DNA of 64,000 bases, taken from the NCBI RefSeq assembly GCF_002754245.1, contig NZ_PEEX01000001.1, positions 2,398,001-2,462,000 of the forward strand, in the 5' to 3' direction. The notes under the pieces were generated by a model, which searched no databases, had not been told where the DNA came from, and worked only from the letters and a program-made list of their open reading frames with translations. The translations under genes and the position numbers were made by a program. This stretch comes from Chryseobacterium sp. 52 (GTDB lineage: Bacteria > Bacteroidota > Bacteroidia > Flavobacteriales > Weeksellaceae). Positions 17,481-26,390 of the stretch are shown one piece after another; the first letter of the stretch is position 1; every line of letters begins with the position of its first letter.

Positions 17481-20003
17481 TTACATTGGACCTTGCTGAT
17501 CATCGCCGCCTTCATTGGCATTGATGTCTTTTTTCCTTTTAGGTTGCTCTACTTTCTCACCCTGCTTGAATCTGTAGGTAAGAGATAAAGCAAACTGTCT
17601 GGGTTGCCATTGCATATAGTTGTCTCTTGTATAATTAGCTCCGTATGCGGTAGACTGCATAGATCTGGTATTAAAGATATCCTGGATGTTGAAACTTAGA
17701 GTACCATTGCCTTTCCATATTGTTTTAGAGGCTCCGAAATTCACAGCATACATATCTTTTCTGTCAATACTTTCTGTTTTTTGTCCTCCTCTGTAGAATC
17801 CTTGTACCTGGAAGCTGAATGTTTTATCAACTTTAAAGGTTGAAGTAAGCCTCGCTCTGGTAGAAAATCCTTTTCCTTCAAATGGTGCAGGCTTGTCCAT
17901 AATCGTAGAATCAAAATATACTCCCGTTGTTTTATAACCGAATAAATCTACGTTTCCTAAAAACTTAAGCCATTTTGTAGCATCCCAGTTAAAGTTAAGA
18001 TCCAATCCGTAGCGGTCATCTGTCCCCAGGTTAATAGGTTTTGTATGAAATACAGTCATTGCATCTTCAGTAGGGGTAGCCGGTACAATCTCATCATATA
18101 CAAGCATCTTTACATCATCCGTTGAATGTCTGTAGTAAAGAGTAGGGTTAATAGTAAAATTCTTTTTAGAAATACTGTATCCTATCTCATAAGAGTCTAC
18201 ATAAGAAGGGTTCAGATCAATATTTCCGTCAAAAATATTCTGATTATCGCTGTAGTTTGGATTAGGGATTAAAAAGAAAGAGCGCGGGCGGTCTATTCTT
18301 CGTGAGTAGTTCAGTAAAAACTGATTGTCTTTTGCAATTTCATAGCTTAAAAATACACTTGGGAAAAGATTGTTGTAATTTTTAGATTTAATCACTGCCT
18401 CTCCTGCCTTGTTTACGTAGTTGATATCAACTTGAGATACTTCGTCTCTAAGTCCTAACTGATATCCTAATTTTCCTATTTTACTTCTGAACTGAACGTA
18501 GAATGCATTGAACATTTCTTTGTAGTTGGCATCATAAGTATATTTATTAAGGTAATTTGGAGCCAGATCAGTATTTTTACGACGCATCACGATGTTGCTG
18601 TAGTCGTTATTGTTAGCATCTAGTCTGTAACCAGCTTCTATCTTAGAATTTTCTCCGATTGGAAGTTCATAATCAGCTTTGGCTATTATGGATTTGTTGA
18701 CTGTATGCTGGTCGATAAGATCCTGAAGTTTGAAAGCACCATTGGTTGCATCACTGATATCGCTGTCATTATTTGAACGGTTTCTCTGCACACTCAGTGA
18801 AAGAGCTAGATTCTGTCCTTTATCATCAAATTTATGATCCAGGCCAAAGTCTCCCTGAAATGCAAGATTATTTCCGCTTCCAATACTTGATCTCTGTCTG
18901 AAAACATTTGTACCTACGAATGGATAATCAAAATAATTGATATTTCCTTTATTATCACTGTCAAAAGTTCTTACGGTTCCGGAGGCATTCACTGAAGTTT
19001 TATCAGAAATATCAAATGTCAGTCCACCTGAAGCATTATAGTTATCACTTTTATTTTTGCTGATAGATTCATTATGCTGCTCCTTATTAATACCGCTGTT
19101 GAATATGGCATCTGTTCTGCTGGTGTTTTTAGATTCTCTGTAGCCACCACCACCGTTTAAAAACCATGTGAATTTTCCTTTTCTCCAGCTTAAGTTCGTA
19201 TTAAGAGCTGTTTGCGGAAGGTATCCCAGAGTCCCGGTAACACTTCCGTTAAAACCTGTTTTTTTATTCTTCTTTAAAATAATATTTAAAATACCTGCTG
19301 TACCACTGGCTTCAAATTTTGAAGATGGATTGGTAATCACTTCAATTTTCTCAATCTGATCCGCAGGAATACTTTGTAAGGCATTGGCTCCGTCATCAAT
19401 ACCAAGAAGAGCAGAAGGCTTTCCGTTGATTAAGAATTTTACATTAGAGCTTCCTCTCATAGAAACAGTACCGTCCGTATCCACTGAAACAGAAGGAACA
19501 TTAGAAAGAACATCCTGAAGATTTCCTCCCTTACTTACAATATCCTGAGAAGGGTCGTACGTTCTTTTGTCAAGTTCCACTTTGTAAGGTTTCGTAGCTG
19601 CAGCAGTGATCACCACTCCCTGTATCTCCTGTGTCTTCGCTCCGGCTGTACTTGTAGTTTCGGCATCAATAGACAAAGCTCCGATGTTTCCGGCGCCGGA
19701 AATACTTTTGTTAACTATACTTTTTTTATAGTCAATAGCTTCTACTGTAATATCATAATTTCCGGGAGCTAGTTCCAGTTTGTACTGTCCTTTTTCGTCG
19801 GTAAGCACAGCATCGCTTAATGTTTTGTTCGCTTTATTGCTGAACGTTACAGAAGCATAAGGAACCGGCTGGTTGTTTTTGTTGACAATCATTCCCGTAA
19901 CACCCGCTTTTTCCTGAGCAAATGCCATGGCAGCTGCGGAAAGGACAAAAGTAAGCGCTAGCGTTTTTCTGGTGAAAATGTTGACAATTTCCGTCTGATT
20001 CAT
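17481..20003 (-). CDS. Outer-membrane beta-barrel receptor with CarboxypepD_reg-like and plug domains (TonB-dependent type)
   Basis: 840-residue outer-membrane protein. Signal peptide at 1-29 (ending AMAFA), then a carboxypeptidase-regulatory-like beta-sandwich (about 33-115), a plug domain (about 130-255; PSVSVDTDGTVSMRGSSNVKFLINGK) and a large barrel of the OMP_b-brl_3 type. A Lys/Glu-rich tail follows the last barrel strand. No adjacent SusD, and no ligand is identifiable. Members are often involved in uptake of siderophores or oligomers, but several lack a TonB box; none was obvious here. A standalone gene. Confidence 0.9.
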   Translation of the reverse strand: MNQTEIVNIFTRKTLALTFVLSAAAMAFAQEKAGVTGMIVNKNNQPVPYASVTFSNKANKTLSDAVLTDEKGQYKLELAPGNYDITVEAIDYKKSIVNKSISGAGNIGALSIDAETTSTAGAKTQEIQGVVITAAATKPYKVELDKRTYDPSQDIVSKGGNLQDVLSNVPSVSVDTDGTVSMRGSSNVKFLINGKPSALLGIDDGANALQSIPADQIEKIEVITNPSSKFEASGTAGILNIILKKNKKTGFNGSVTGTLGYLPQTALNTNLSWRKGKFTWFLNGGGGYRESKNTSRTDAIFNSGINKEQHNESISKNKSDNYNASGGLTFDISDKTSVNASGTVRTFDSDNKGNINYFDYPFVGTNVFRQRSSIGSGNNLAFQGDFGLDHKFDDKGQNLALSLSVQRNRSNNDSDISDATNGAFKLQDLIDQHTVNKSIIAKADYELPIGENSKIEAGYRLDANNNDYSNIVMRRKNTDLAPNYLNKYTYDANYKEMFNAFYVQFRSKIGKLGYQLGLRDEVSQVDINYVNKAGEAVIKSKNYNNLFPSVFLSYEIAKDNQFLLNYSRRIDRPRSFFLIPNPNYSDNQNIFDGNIDLNPSYVDSYEIGYSISKKNFTINPTLYYRHSTDDVKMLVYDEIVPATPTEDAMTVFHTKPINLGTDDRYGLDLNFNWDATKWLKFLGNVDLFGYKTTGVYFDSTIMDKPAPFEGKGFSTRARLTSTFKVDKTFSFQVQGFYRGGQKTESIDRKDMYAVNFGASKTIWKGNGTLSFNIQDIFNTRSMQSTAYGANYTRDNYMQWQPRQFALSLTYRFKQGEKVEQPKRKKDINANEGGDDQQGPM

Positions 20004-20173
20004 AAGGTATTTTTTGTGTAAAATCGTAAGATTATAACTCTTAATATTGTGAAATCATTAATTGGGTTGATTTTCAAAATATTATGATTTATGTATTATT
20101 TATAGATGTATAAGTCGTATGTATTCGTTAAAAGTTAATTATCGTATTGTTAAATAAAAGTTAAATTTATTTT

Positions 20174-21199
20174 TTATTTTATATTTTTAGAATTCAGCCA
20201 GTCCTGATACGCTTTTGCATTGATGGCATGCTGTTCCGCGCTGGCTGTAAACTTGTGGTAACCAAACCTTGAAGGATCAGCACACATAAATATATAATTG
20301 TTGCTTTCTGCATCCAAAACTGCGTCTACAGAGTTTTTGTCTACTACACAGATAGGTCCCGGAGGAATTCCTGCGTTGGCGTAGGTGTTATAAGGTGATG
20401 GTGTAGATAAGTGCTTATAAAGTACCCTTTTGATCGGTTCTTTAAAGTTAGTCTGCTTATTGATCGCATAGATCACCGTAGGATCAGACTGGAGCTTCAT
20501 TCCTTTTCTGTAGCGGTTCAGGTATAATCCTGCGATCGTTTTCATTTCGTCTTTTTTTCCTCCGGACTCTTTATACACGATAGACGCAAGAGAATAAATC
20601 TGATCCCTGGTCAGGCCGGACTGTTGTTCCTTGTTTTTTCTTTCGCTTGTCCAAAAATCATGGTACTGTTCATCAAACTTTTTGAAAAACTCTCTCGGAC
20701 TTACCGTCCAGAAAAAATTATAAGTATCGATGAAGAAATATTTTTTTAAGTCCTCCGCATTTTTATACCCTTTTTCTACGGCCACCTGATTGAGATCATT
20801 AACAAAATGCAAAGAATCCAGCTCAGTTTTTTTGGTGACCTTTCCTATCATCTGGTACATGTCTCCGAAATCTCCGATTCTGAAGCTGTTTTCTGCCTGG
20901 TTTCCGGCCTTGATCATATTCACAAGGTTTGTGTTTCCGGCTCCTGATTGAAAGTGGTAACGGCCGGGTTTAAAAAACTTGTCAAGATCCTTGTCTCTGG
21001 CCACCGTTTCAAAAGCTTCCTTATCTTTTACATACGGTCCCACGGAGTCAAGGATTTGCTTGAAATCTGCTTTATGAGGTATCAAAACATAGCCATCCTT
21101 TTCGACGTTGTTTCCGTAATATTTATTATAAAATCTAAAACCAAAAAATCCTGCCGCTCCAAAAATAAGCAGAGCGATAATAAGAACAGTTTTTTTCAT
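20174..21199 (-). CDS. mltG: Endolytic transglycosylase MltG
   Basis: Inner-membrane lytic transglycosylase that terminates growing glycan strands. 341 residues, with an N-terminal membrane anchor (about 5-22) and a YceG domain. The catalytic Glu lies in SIVYKESGGKKDEM; family strings YLNRYRKGMKLQSDPTVIYA and TPSPYNTYANAGIPPGPI are intact. It begins 29 bases after dapF on the same strand, so both cell-wall genes are probably co-transcribed. Confidence 0.94.
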   Translation of the reverse strand: MKKTVLIIALLIFGAAGFFGFRFYNKYYGNNVEKDGYVLIPHKADFKQILDSVGPYVKDKEAFETVARDKDLDKFFKPGRYHFQSGAGNTNLVNMIKAGNQAENSFRIGDFGDMYQMIGKVTKKTELDSLHFVNDLNQVAVEKGYKNAEDLKKYFFIDTYNFFWTVSPREFFKKFDEQYHDFWTSERKNKEQQSGLTRDQIYSLASIVYKESGGKKDEMKTIAGLYLNRYRKGMKLQSDPTVIYAINKQTNFKEPIKRVLYKHLSTPSPYNTYANAGIPPGPICVVDKNSVDAVLDAESNNYIFMCADPSRFGYHKFTASAEQHAINAKAYQDWLNSKNIK

Positions 21200-21228
21200 T
21201 ATTAAAAATGTTGATTAAAAGTTTGTTT

Positions 21229-21996
21229 TTAAATAAGATCTGTTTTGCCTCTAAAAACTTGCTTCGCAGGACCTTCCAGCCAAATGTTTTGAAAGGAATT
21301 TCCATTTTTCTCAGCATACACTTTAAGATTGCCCCCTAAAGTTTTAACTTTTACAGAGATTAGATTGTGTTTTTTCAGAAAAGTTAAAGCAGAAGCAGTA
21401 ACTCCCGTTCCGCAGCTGTAAGTTTCATCCTCAACGCCTCGTTCATAGGTTCTTACGAAAATTTCATCCTCTGTAATTTTTTCTACAAAATTCACATTGA
21501 TGCCTTTTTCCTGATAATTTTCTGAATTTCTGATGCCGTGTCCTTCTGCAAAGACATTGTAATTCACCAGATCTTCTACATATTTTACATAATGGGGAGA
21601 TCCGGTATTCATCACTGTGTCTTCCCCGTCAACGGAAATAGCATTCACATCAATCATTTTTAATTTGATGATCCCGTTGTGAATTTCAGCCTCATGTTCC
21701 CCATCTATAGCAATGAATTTACATTTGTCCTCAAAAATATCAAGAAAGAAAGCAAAGGCTACCAGGCATCTTCCTCCGTTTCCGCACATGGTGCTTTCGC
21801 CACCATCAGAATTATAATAAACCATTTTGAAATCATAATCATCTTCATTTTCCAGAAGGATAAGCCCATCTGCCCCGATTCCGAAACGTCTGTCACACAA
21901 TTTTTCAATAAGATCTTTCTCCTTTGGGAACTGCAGATCGCGATTGTCTATCATCACAAAATCATTTCCAGTCCCTTGATATTTATAAAATTCCAT
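21229..21996 (-). CDS. dapF: Diaminopimelate epimerase
   Basis: PLP-independent racemase converting LL- to meso-diaminopimelate for lysine and peptidoglycan synthesis. 255 residues. The catalytic cysteine pair is visible in STMCGNGGRC and TYSCGTGVTASA, and FYKYQGTGNDFVMIDN forms the N-terminal signature. It lies just upstream of mltG. All expected motifs are present. Confidence 0.96.
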   Translation of the reverse strand: MEFYKYQGTGNDFVMIDNRDLQFPKEKDLIEKLCDRRFGIGADGLILLENEDDYDFKMVYYNSDGGESTMCGNGGRCLVAFAFFLDIFEDKCKFIAIDGEHEAEIHNGIIKLKMIDVNAISVDGEDTVMNTGSPHYVKYVEDLVNYNVFAEGHGIRNSENYQEKGINVNFVEKITEDEIFVRTYERGVEDETYSCGTGVTASALTFLKKHNLISVKVKTLGGNLKVYAEKNGNSFQNIWLEGPAKQVFRGKTDLI

Positions 21997-22044
21997 ATTC
22001 TTTGAGTCTAAAATTAACGAGCAAAATTAATATATTTAAAATGA

Positions 22045-22073
22045 AAAACGAACAGTGTTAGCTGTCCGTTTTG
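22045..22073 (-). terminator. Terminator 3' of the Asn/Gly-rich lipoprotein gene
   Basis: Stem AAAACGnACAG with a six-base loop and one mismatch, followed on the minus strand by a T-rich run. Confidence 0.7.
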
Positions 22074-22088
22074 TTATTTATAATCGTT

Positions 22089-22760
22089 TTATCTAAATCC
22101 GCCTCCGCTCGACTGCTGTCTCGTAGAACCGCTGTTTTGCTGAGTGTTGCTCTGGGAGCTTGTGCTTCCTCTGAACCCACCACTGGAAGATTCCGGTCTG
22201 GTGCTGTTTTGGTTCTGATTCTGATTGCTCTGTTGTGAGTTTCTGAACCCTCCGCTGTTTTGATTATTCTGCGTTGACTGATTATTCTGAGAACTGCTGC
22301 TTTGATTTCTGAAGCCTCCGTTGTTCTGGTTGCTCTGTGGTCTCTGGTTGTTGTTCCCATTATTGTAATTACCGTTCGGATTTCTGAATCCGTTTCCATT
22401 ACTGTTACTGTTTCCACTGCCTGTAGGCTGGCCTCTGAATCCGTTATTCGGTCTTTGGGAAGTTACATTGGACTTCCTTTCTACGTATACTTTTCTTCGG
22501 TTGTTTCCTGAATTATAGTAATAATAAGGAATACCGTTATCATAATAATAGTTGACGTCATTTCTGTAATAGTAACCATCATTTCCATAATAACCGCCGT
22601 TTCCATAATAACCGGAAGGAGCATAATAATACCCATTGTTATTATTATAGTACGGATCTCCATAACCCCCATTGTTTGCATATCCGTCGGAATAGGCTAA
22701 ACAAGAAGTAAGGCTGGCCATAGCTGCAATACTGAATGCTATTTTAAATAAATTTTTCAT
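22089..22760 (-). CDS. Low-complexity Asn/Gly/Tyr-rich lipoprotein
   Basis: About 223 residues from the ATG at 22760, with a lipoprotein signal ending SLTSC. The N-terminal half of the mature part is made of GYY/NNGYYY-type tyrosine-glycine repeats; the C-terminal half is Asn/Gln/Ser-rich with recurring GGFR or GFR units (at least six). The chain ends GGGFR. The start overlaps the end of pnuC by four bases (ATGA), so the two are translationally coupled. Composition suggests a disordered or self-associating surface polymer; no enzymatic motif. The encoding DNA is repetitive, so length may vary between strains. Confidence 0.78.
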   Translation of the reverse strand: MKNLFKIAFSIAAMASLTSCLAYSDGYANNGGYGDPYYNNNNGYYYAPSGYYGNGGYYGNDGYYYRNDVNYYYDNGIPYYYYNSGNNRRKVYVERKSNVTSQRPNNGFRGQPTGSGNSNSNGNGFRNPNGNYNNGNNNQRPQSNQNNGGFRNQSSSSQNNQSTQNNQNSGGFRNSQQSNQNQNQNSTRPESSSGGFRGSTSSQSNTQQNSGSTRQQSSGGGFR

Positions 22761-23434
22761 GACTTTATTGTACTTTTTTCTTTTAAACTTTTTTTCCAAT
22801 TAAGGTATCCTAAGATAGCCATTATAGTAAATACCAAATATTGAACCGAAGTGATTCCAAGCTCCTTAAAAATCATCATTGGGATGCAAATAAAATCTCC
22901 GATGATCCAGAAAATCCAGTTCTCAATGCGCTGTCTGGCCATAAACCACATCCCTACTAAAAATATAGAAGTCGTGATCACATCCAGCCAATTGGCCCAA
23001 TCGAGGTGGTATAATCCCAGGTTGGTGCCTTCCATAGAAAAGTGATTGTCAATATAAGGTTTGTAATAATAGATAAGGGTAACAAGCGCCAGACTTAAGA
23101 CAAAAAGAACCCCTGCAAAGATTCTTTCTTTTTTTGTAGCCCAGCTTACTTCCACATGAACGTGATCTTCAGAGTTTTTTGACCACAAGATCCATCCGTA
23201 AATACTCATTGCCGTATAATATACATTGATCATACAGTCGCCAAGTAAACCGAAATTATAAAGAATGTACACATAGATCAGGGTAGAGATGATGCCGGTA
23301 GGATATACCCAGATATTTTTCTTAATGGAAAAATATACGCTTAAAATTCCGAATAATGTACCCGTAGCTTCCAGCAGGATTTGTACAGCACTGTAGTTTT
23401 CATACGGTTTTACAAAAAGATCATATAAATTCAT
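22757..23434 (-). CDS. pnuC: Nicotinamide riboside transporter PnuC
   Basis: Inner-membrane facilitator for nicotinamide riboside, feeding NAD synthesis. 225 residues with about seven transmembrane segments. Family strings include the Trp-rich SIYGWILWSKN and WANWLDVITTSIFLVGMWFMARQRIENWIFWI. It overlaps the following lipoprotein gene by four bases and faces an amino-acid permease divergently. No riboswitch-like structure was recognised upstream. Confidence 0.92.
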   Translation of the reverse strand: MNLYDLFVKPYENYSAVQILLEATGTLFGILSVYFSIKKNIWVYPTGIISTLIYVYILYNFGLLGDCMINVYYTAMSIYGWILWSKNSEDHVHVEVSWATKKERIFAGVLFVLSLALVTLIYYYKPYIDNHFSMEGTNLGLYHLDWANWLDVITTSIFLVGMWFMARQRIENWIFWIIGDFICIPMMIFKELGITSVQYLVFTIMAILGYLNWKKSLKEKSTIKS

Positions 23435-23531
23435 GTGATCAAAAATAAATAAAAATTAGCACTTTTGAAAATAAATTAAATAATATGTAAATCAGTTTTT
23501 TAAATCGTTCTGTTTAAAATAAATCACGAAA

Positions 23532-23545
23532 GTTTATTAATAAAC
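23532..23545. promoter_or_regulatory. Perfect 14-bp palindrome in the pnuC/permease divergent region
   Basis: GTTTATTAATAAAC is an exact palindrome, located 69 bases to the 3' side of the permease start-distal boundary and about 55 bases before the permease ATG. It could be a regulator site for either divergent gene. No regulator gene is adjacent. Confidence 0.4.
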
Positions 23546-23600
23546 GTTAAGGTTTGTAAAATTTTTATATTTTCGTAAATCTTTAATTAAATAAAAAAAC

Positions 23601-25142
23601 ATGTCTAAAATTTGGGTTAAGAAACCAATGAGCGCTTATGAAGCTGATATCAAAAAGAGCCAGCTGAAACGCGTTCTGGGAAAATGGAGCCTTACTGCTA
23701 TCGGAATCGGAGCAATTATCGGAGGAGGAATTTTTGTGCTTACGGGAACGGGTGCTTATTATAATGCCGGACCTGCACTGGCCCTTTCATTTGTCATTGC
23801 GGGAATTGCCTGTGTATTTGCAGCACTATGTTATGCAGAGTTTGCTTCCATTCTTCCTGTAGAAGGTTCAGCTTATGCCTATGCCTATGGAACAGTGGGT
23901 GAAATTTTTGCCTGGATCATCGGATGGGGGCTGATACTGGAATACGCTATGGGATCTATGACCGTCGCCGTATCCTGGTCGGGATATTTTGGGAAACTCC
24001 TCAAAATGTTCGGGCTGCATCTGCCGGCATATCTTACCACAGATCCTCAGACTTATATTGCAGCCGGTAATTCCGGATTTTCAATGAATTTACCCGCATT
24101 TTTGATTGTTTTCCTTGTGATTTCTATCCTTGTGAGAGGAACAAAAGGTGCTGCTAAAGCTAATAACTTCATTGTTGTGCTTAAAGTTTCTGCTATTATT
24201 TTCGTGATTATTGCAGGTTCTTTTATTATTTTCGGTTCTGCTGATCCTTTTAAGAACTGGCTTCCTTTTATTCCTGAAGCAACAACTATTACAGAAAACG
24301 GGGTCTCCCATTCTGCTTATGGTATTGGTGGAGTAGTAGCCGGAGCATCAGCCATTTTCTTTGCTTATGTAGGTTTCGATGCTGTTTCTACTCAGGCAGG
24401 TGAAGCTATTAACCCTAAAAAAGATGTACCATTTGCGATCATCGCTTCGTTGATCATTTGTACCCTTTTATATATCCTTGTTTCTTTAGTATTAACAGGA
24501 ATGATGCATTATACAGACTTTAATCCACTGGGTAAATATCCGGATGCGATCAAAGCTCCTGTAGCTTACGCATTTGATATCGCAGGATATGCCTGGGCCG
24601 GATACATTATTACAATTGCAGCTACTGTAGGATTGATCTCCGTATTGATGGTAATGATTATGGGACAGTCAAGAATTTTCTTAGGAATGTCTAAAGACGG
24701 ATTGATCCCTGCTACATTCTCAAAAGTAAACCCTACAACCGGAGTACCTACCAAAAACCTTCTTATTTTAGGAGTTGTGATTGCTATTGTAGCATCTCTT
24801 ACTCCAATCAATGATCTGGCGCATATGACCAGTTTCGGAACTTTGTTTGCGTTTACAATGGTATGTGTGGCTGTTTGGGTATTAAGAGTGAAAGAGCCTA
24901 ATCTTCAGAGAAACTTTAAAGTGCCTGCACTTCCTCTAATCGCCTGTTCAGGGATTGCAATCAATGTTTATCTGATCTTTAACCTGAGCAAAGAAGCACA
25001 AATGTATTCTTTTGCATGGCTGATCATCGGGTTCTTTGTGTATTTTCTGTACAGTAAAAAGCACTCTAAGCTTCAAAACGGAGGCTATGGAGAAACTTTC
25101 AAAGCAGAACAGGAGCCTTTGGAAAAACCTGATTTAGATTAA
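23601..25142 (+). CDS. APC-family amino-acid permease
   Basis: Inner-membrane amino-acid transporter of the cationic-amino-acid-transporter (CAT/YhdG) type, 513 residues with about twelve membrane segments. The first helix carries IGIGAIIGGGIFVLTG (unwound substrate-binding Gly-rich segment), then AEFASILPVEGSAYAYAYG, ILEYAMG and FFAYVGFDAVSTQAGEA, all family-typical. Acidic cytoplasmic C-terminus. Single gene followed by a terminator. Substrate specificity cannot be given from sequence. Confidence 0.92.
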   Translation: MSKIWVKKPMSAYEADIKKSQLKRVLGKWSLTAIGIGAIIGGGIFVLTGTGAYYNAGPALALSFVIAGIACVFAALCYAEFASILPVEGSAYAYAYGTVGEIFAWIIGWGLILEYAMGSMTVAVSWSGYFGKLLKMFGLHLPAYLTTDPQTYIAAGNSGFSMNLPAFLIVFLVISILVRGTKGAAKANNFIVVLKVSAIIFVIIAGSFIIFGSADPFKNWLPFIPEATTITENGVSHSAYGIGGVVAGASAIFFAYVGFDAVSTQAGEAINPKKDVPFAIIASLIICTLLYILVSLVLTGMMHYTDFNPLGKYPDAIKAPVAYAFDIAGYAWAGYIITIAATVGLISVLMVMIMGQSRIFLGMSKDGLIPATFSKVNPTTGVPTKNLLILGVVIAIVASLTPINDLAHMTSFGTLFAFTMVCVAVWVLRVKEPNLQRNFKVPALPLIACSGIAINVYLIFNLSKEAQMYSFAWLIIGFFVYFLYSKKHSKLQNGGYGETFKAEQEPLEKPDLD

Positions 25143-25156
25143 AAAAAATATAACTT

Positions 25157-25190
25157 AAAATCCGCAGATTACTGCGGATTTTTTATTTTT
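25157..25190 (+). terminator. Intrinsic terminator of the permease
   Basis: Stem AAAATCCGCAG / CTGCGGATTTT with a four-base loop and a trailing T-rich run, just before the next gene's start. Confidence 0.9.
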
Positions 25191-25197
25191 GTTACTT

Positions 25198-26211
25198 ATG
25201 AAAAAAACTTTTTCCATTTTATTTTTATGTTTGGGAATGCTTGTGTTTTCCCAGCAGGTTGAAAGCTTTACCACTGTTTTAAATGATAAAATAAGTATAA
25301 GAGCTCTTCAGCTGTATGGTCATAAGGTTTGGTACAGCGGAACAGACTCAAAATTTGGTTATGTAGACCTTAAAGATAATCAGAATCAGAAACAGATCAG
25401 TCTGTCAGATCAAAAGCTTCAGTTCAGAACTCTGGCGCAGGATAAGAATTCTTTCTATGCCATTAATATTGAAAGCCCGGCTTACTTTTTTAAAATTGAT
25501 AAAAAGGATCTGAAATCTGAAATTGTTTTTACAGATACCGTGAAAACTGCTTTTTATGATGCCTTACATTTTGTAAATAATACACTGGCATATACTTTCA
25601 GCGATGCAGACAAAGACAATATGTTGAAACTGGCTGTATATCGTGATGGGAAGTGGAGTATGTTCAAAAGTAACATAAAACTAAACAGCGGTGAAGCGGC
25701 TTTTGCGGCCAGTAACACCAACATTGCTTCATCTAAAGATTTCCTGTGGATAGCTACAGGCGGAAAAGCGTCTAGGATTTTGAGAATGGATCTGAAAAAA
25801 GAAAATTTTGAAATCTTCAATACCCCTGTCATTCAGGGAGAATCTTCTCAGGGAATTTATTCTATAGATTTTTATGGGAATCAATTCGGGATTGCTGCTG
25901 GGGGAGATTATACCAAACAGGAAGCTAATGTGAATAATATTGCAACCACAAATGATGGCGGTAAAACCTGGCAAATTCAGGCTTCAGGGCATAATGCCGG
26001 TTATACGACATGCGTGAAAATAAAACCCGGTTCTAATGGAAAAGAAATCATTGCGGTAGGTGATAAACACATCAGTTACTCTGCAGATTTCGGAAAAACC
26101 TGGAATAAAATTTCTGATGAAAAAGGTTTTTTTGTCTGTGAATGGGTAGACAAAAATACACTTGTTCTGGCAGGCAAAGACAGAATCTCGGTAATGAAAT
26201 TAAAATTTTAA
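25198..26211 (+). CDS. Exported YCF48/BNR-type beta-propeller protein
   Basis: 337 residues from the ATG at 25198, giving a signal peptide with cleavage near LVFSQ; an upstream in-frame TTG is disfavoured. Asp-box units such as TNDGGKTWQI and SADFGKTWNKI and the overall strand pattern fit a photosystem-assembly-factor-like (YCF48) or sialidase-type propeller. No enzymatic residues of a sialidase are evident, and no T9SS tail is present, so it is probably periplasmic or outer-membrane associated. Follows the permease terminator. Confidence 0.83.
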   Translation: MKKTFSILFLCLGMLVFSQQVESFTTVLNDKISIRALQLYGHKVWYSGTDSKFGYVDLKDNQNQKQISLSDQKLQFRTLAQDKNSFYAINIESPAYFFKIDKKDLKSEIVFTDTVKTAFYDALHFVNNTLAYTFSDADKDNMLKLAVYRDGKWSMFKSNIKLNSGEAAFAASNTNIASSKDFLWIATGGKASRILRMDLKKENFEIFNTPVIQGESSQGIYSIDFYGNQFGIAAGGDYTKQEANVNNIATTNDGGKTWQIQASGHNAGYTTCVKIKPGSNGKEIIAVGDKHISYSADFGKTWNKISDEKGFFVCEWVDKNTLVLAGKDRISVMKLKF

Positions 26212-26324
26212 ATCTTACGAATAGAATTTATCATTATTCAAGGGATTTCAATGTTGATCGTATTTAGATTCATTATAAAATACGGCCTAATATATTTCAT
26301 GGTTTAAAATTCATTCGTAATGGT

Positions 26325-26332
26325 TAATTTTG
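26325..26332 (+). promoter_or_regulatory. -7 box TAATTTTG of hemN
   Basis: Exact TAnnTTTG match about 58 bases before the hemN ATG, so the transcript would carry a 5' leader of about 50 bases. Confidence 0.5.
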
Positions 26333-26390
26333 CAGGATGAAATTTCTTTTAGGCTAAATTTCATGATTCGATAATATTTTAAATTTTGAA

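Noticed and set aside
22058..22417. 119-codon Arg/Thr-rich minus-strand open frame
   Set aside because: An alternative frame of the low-complexity lipoprotein gene, created by its repeats.
23435..23600. Riboswitch upstream of pnuC
   Set aside because: Searched for TPP- or NAD-type conserved strings and paired arms by eye; none recognised in the short divergent region.
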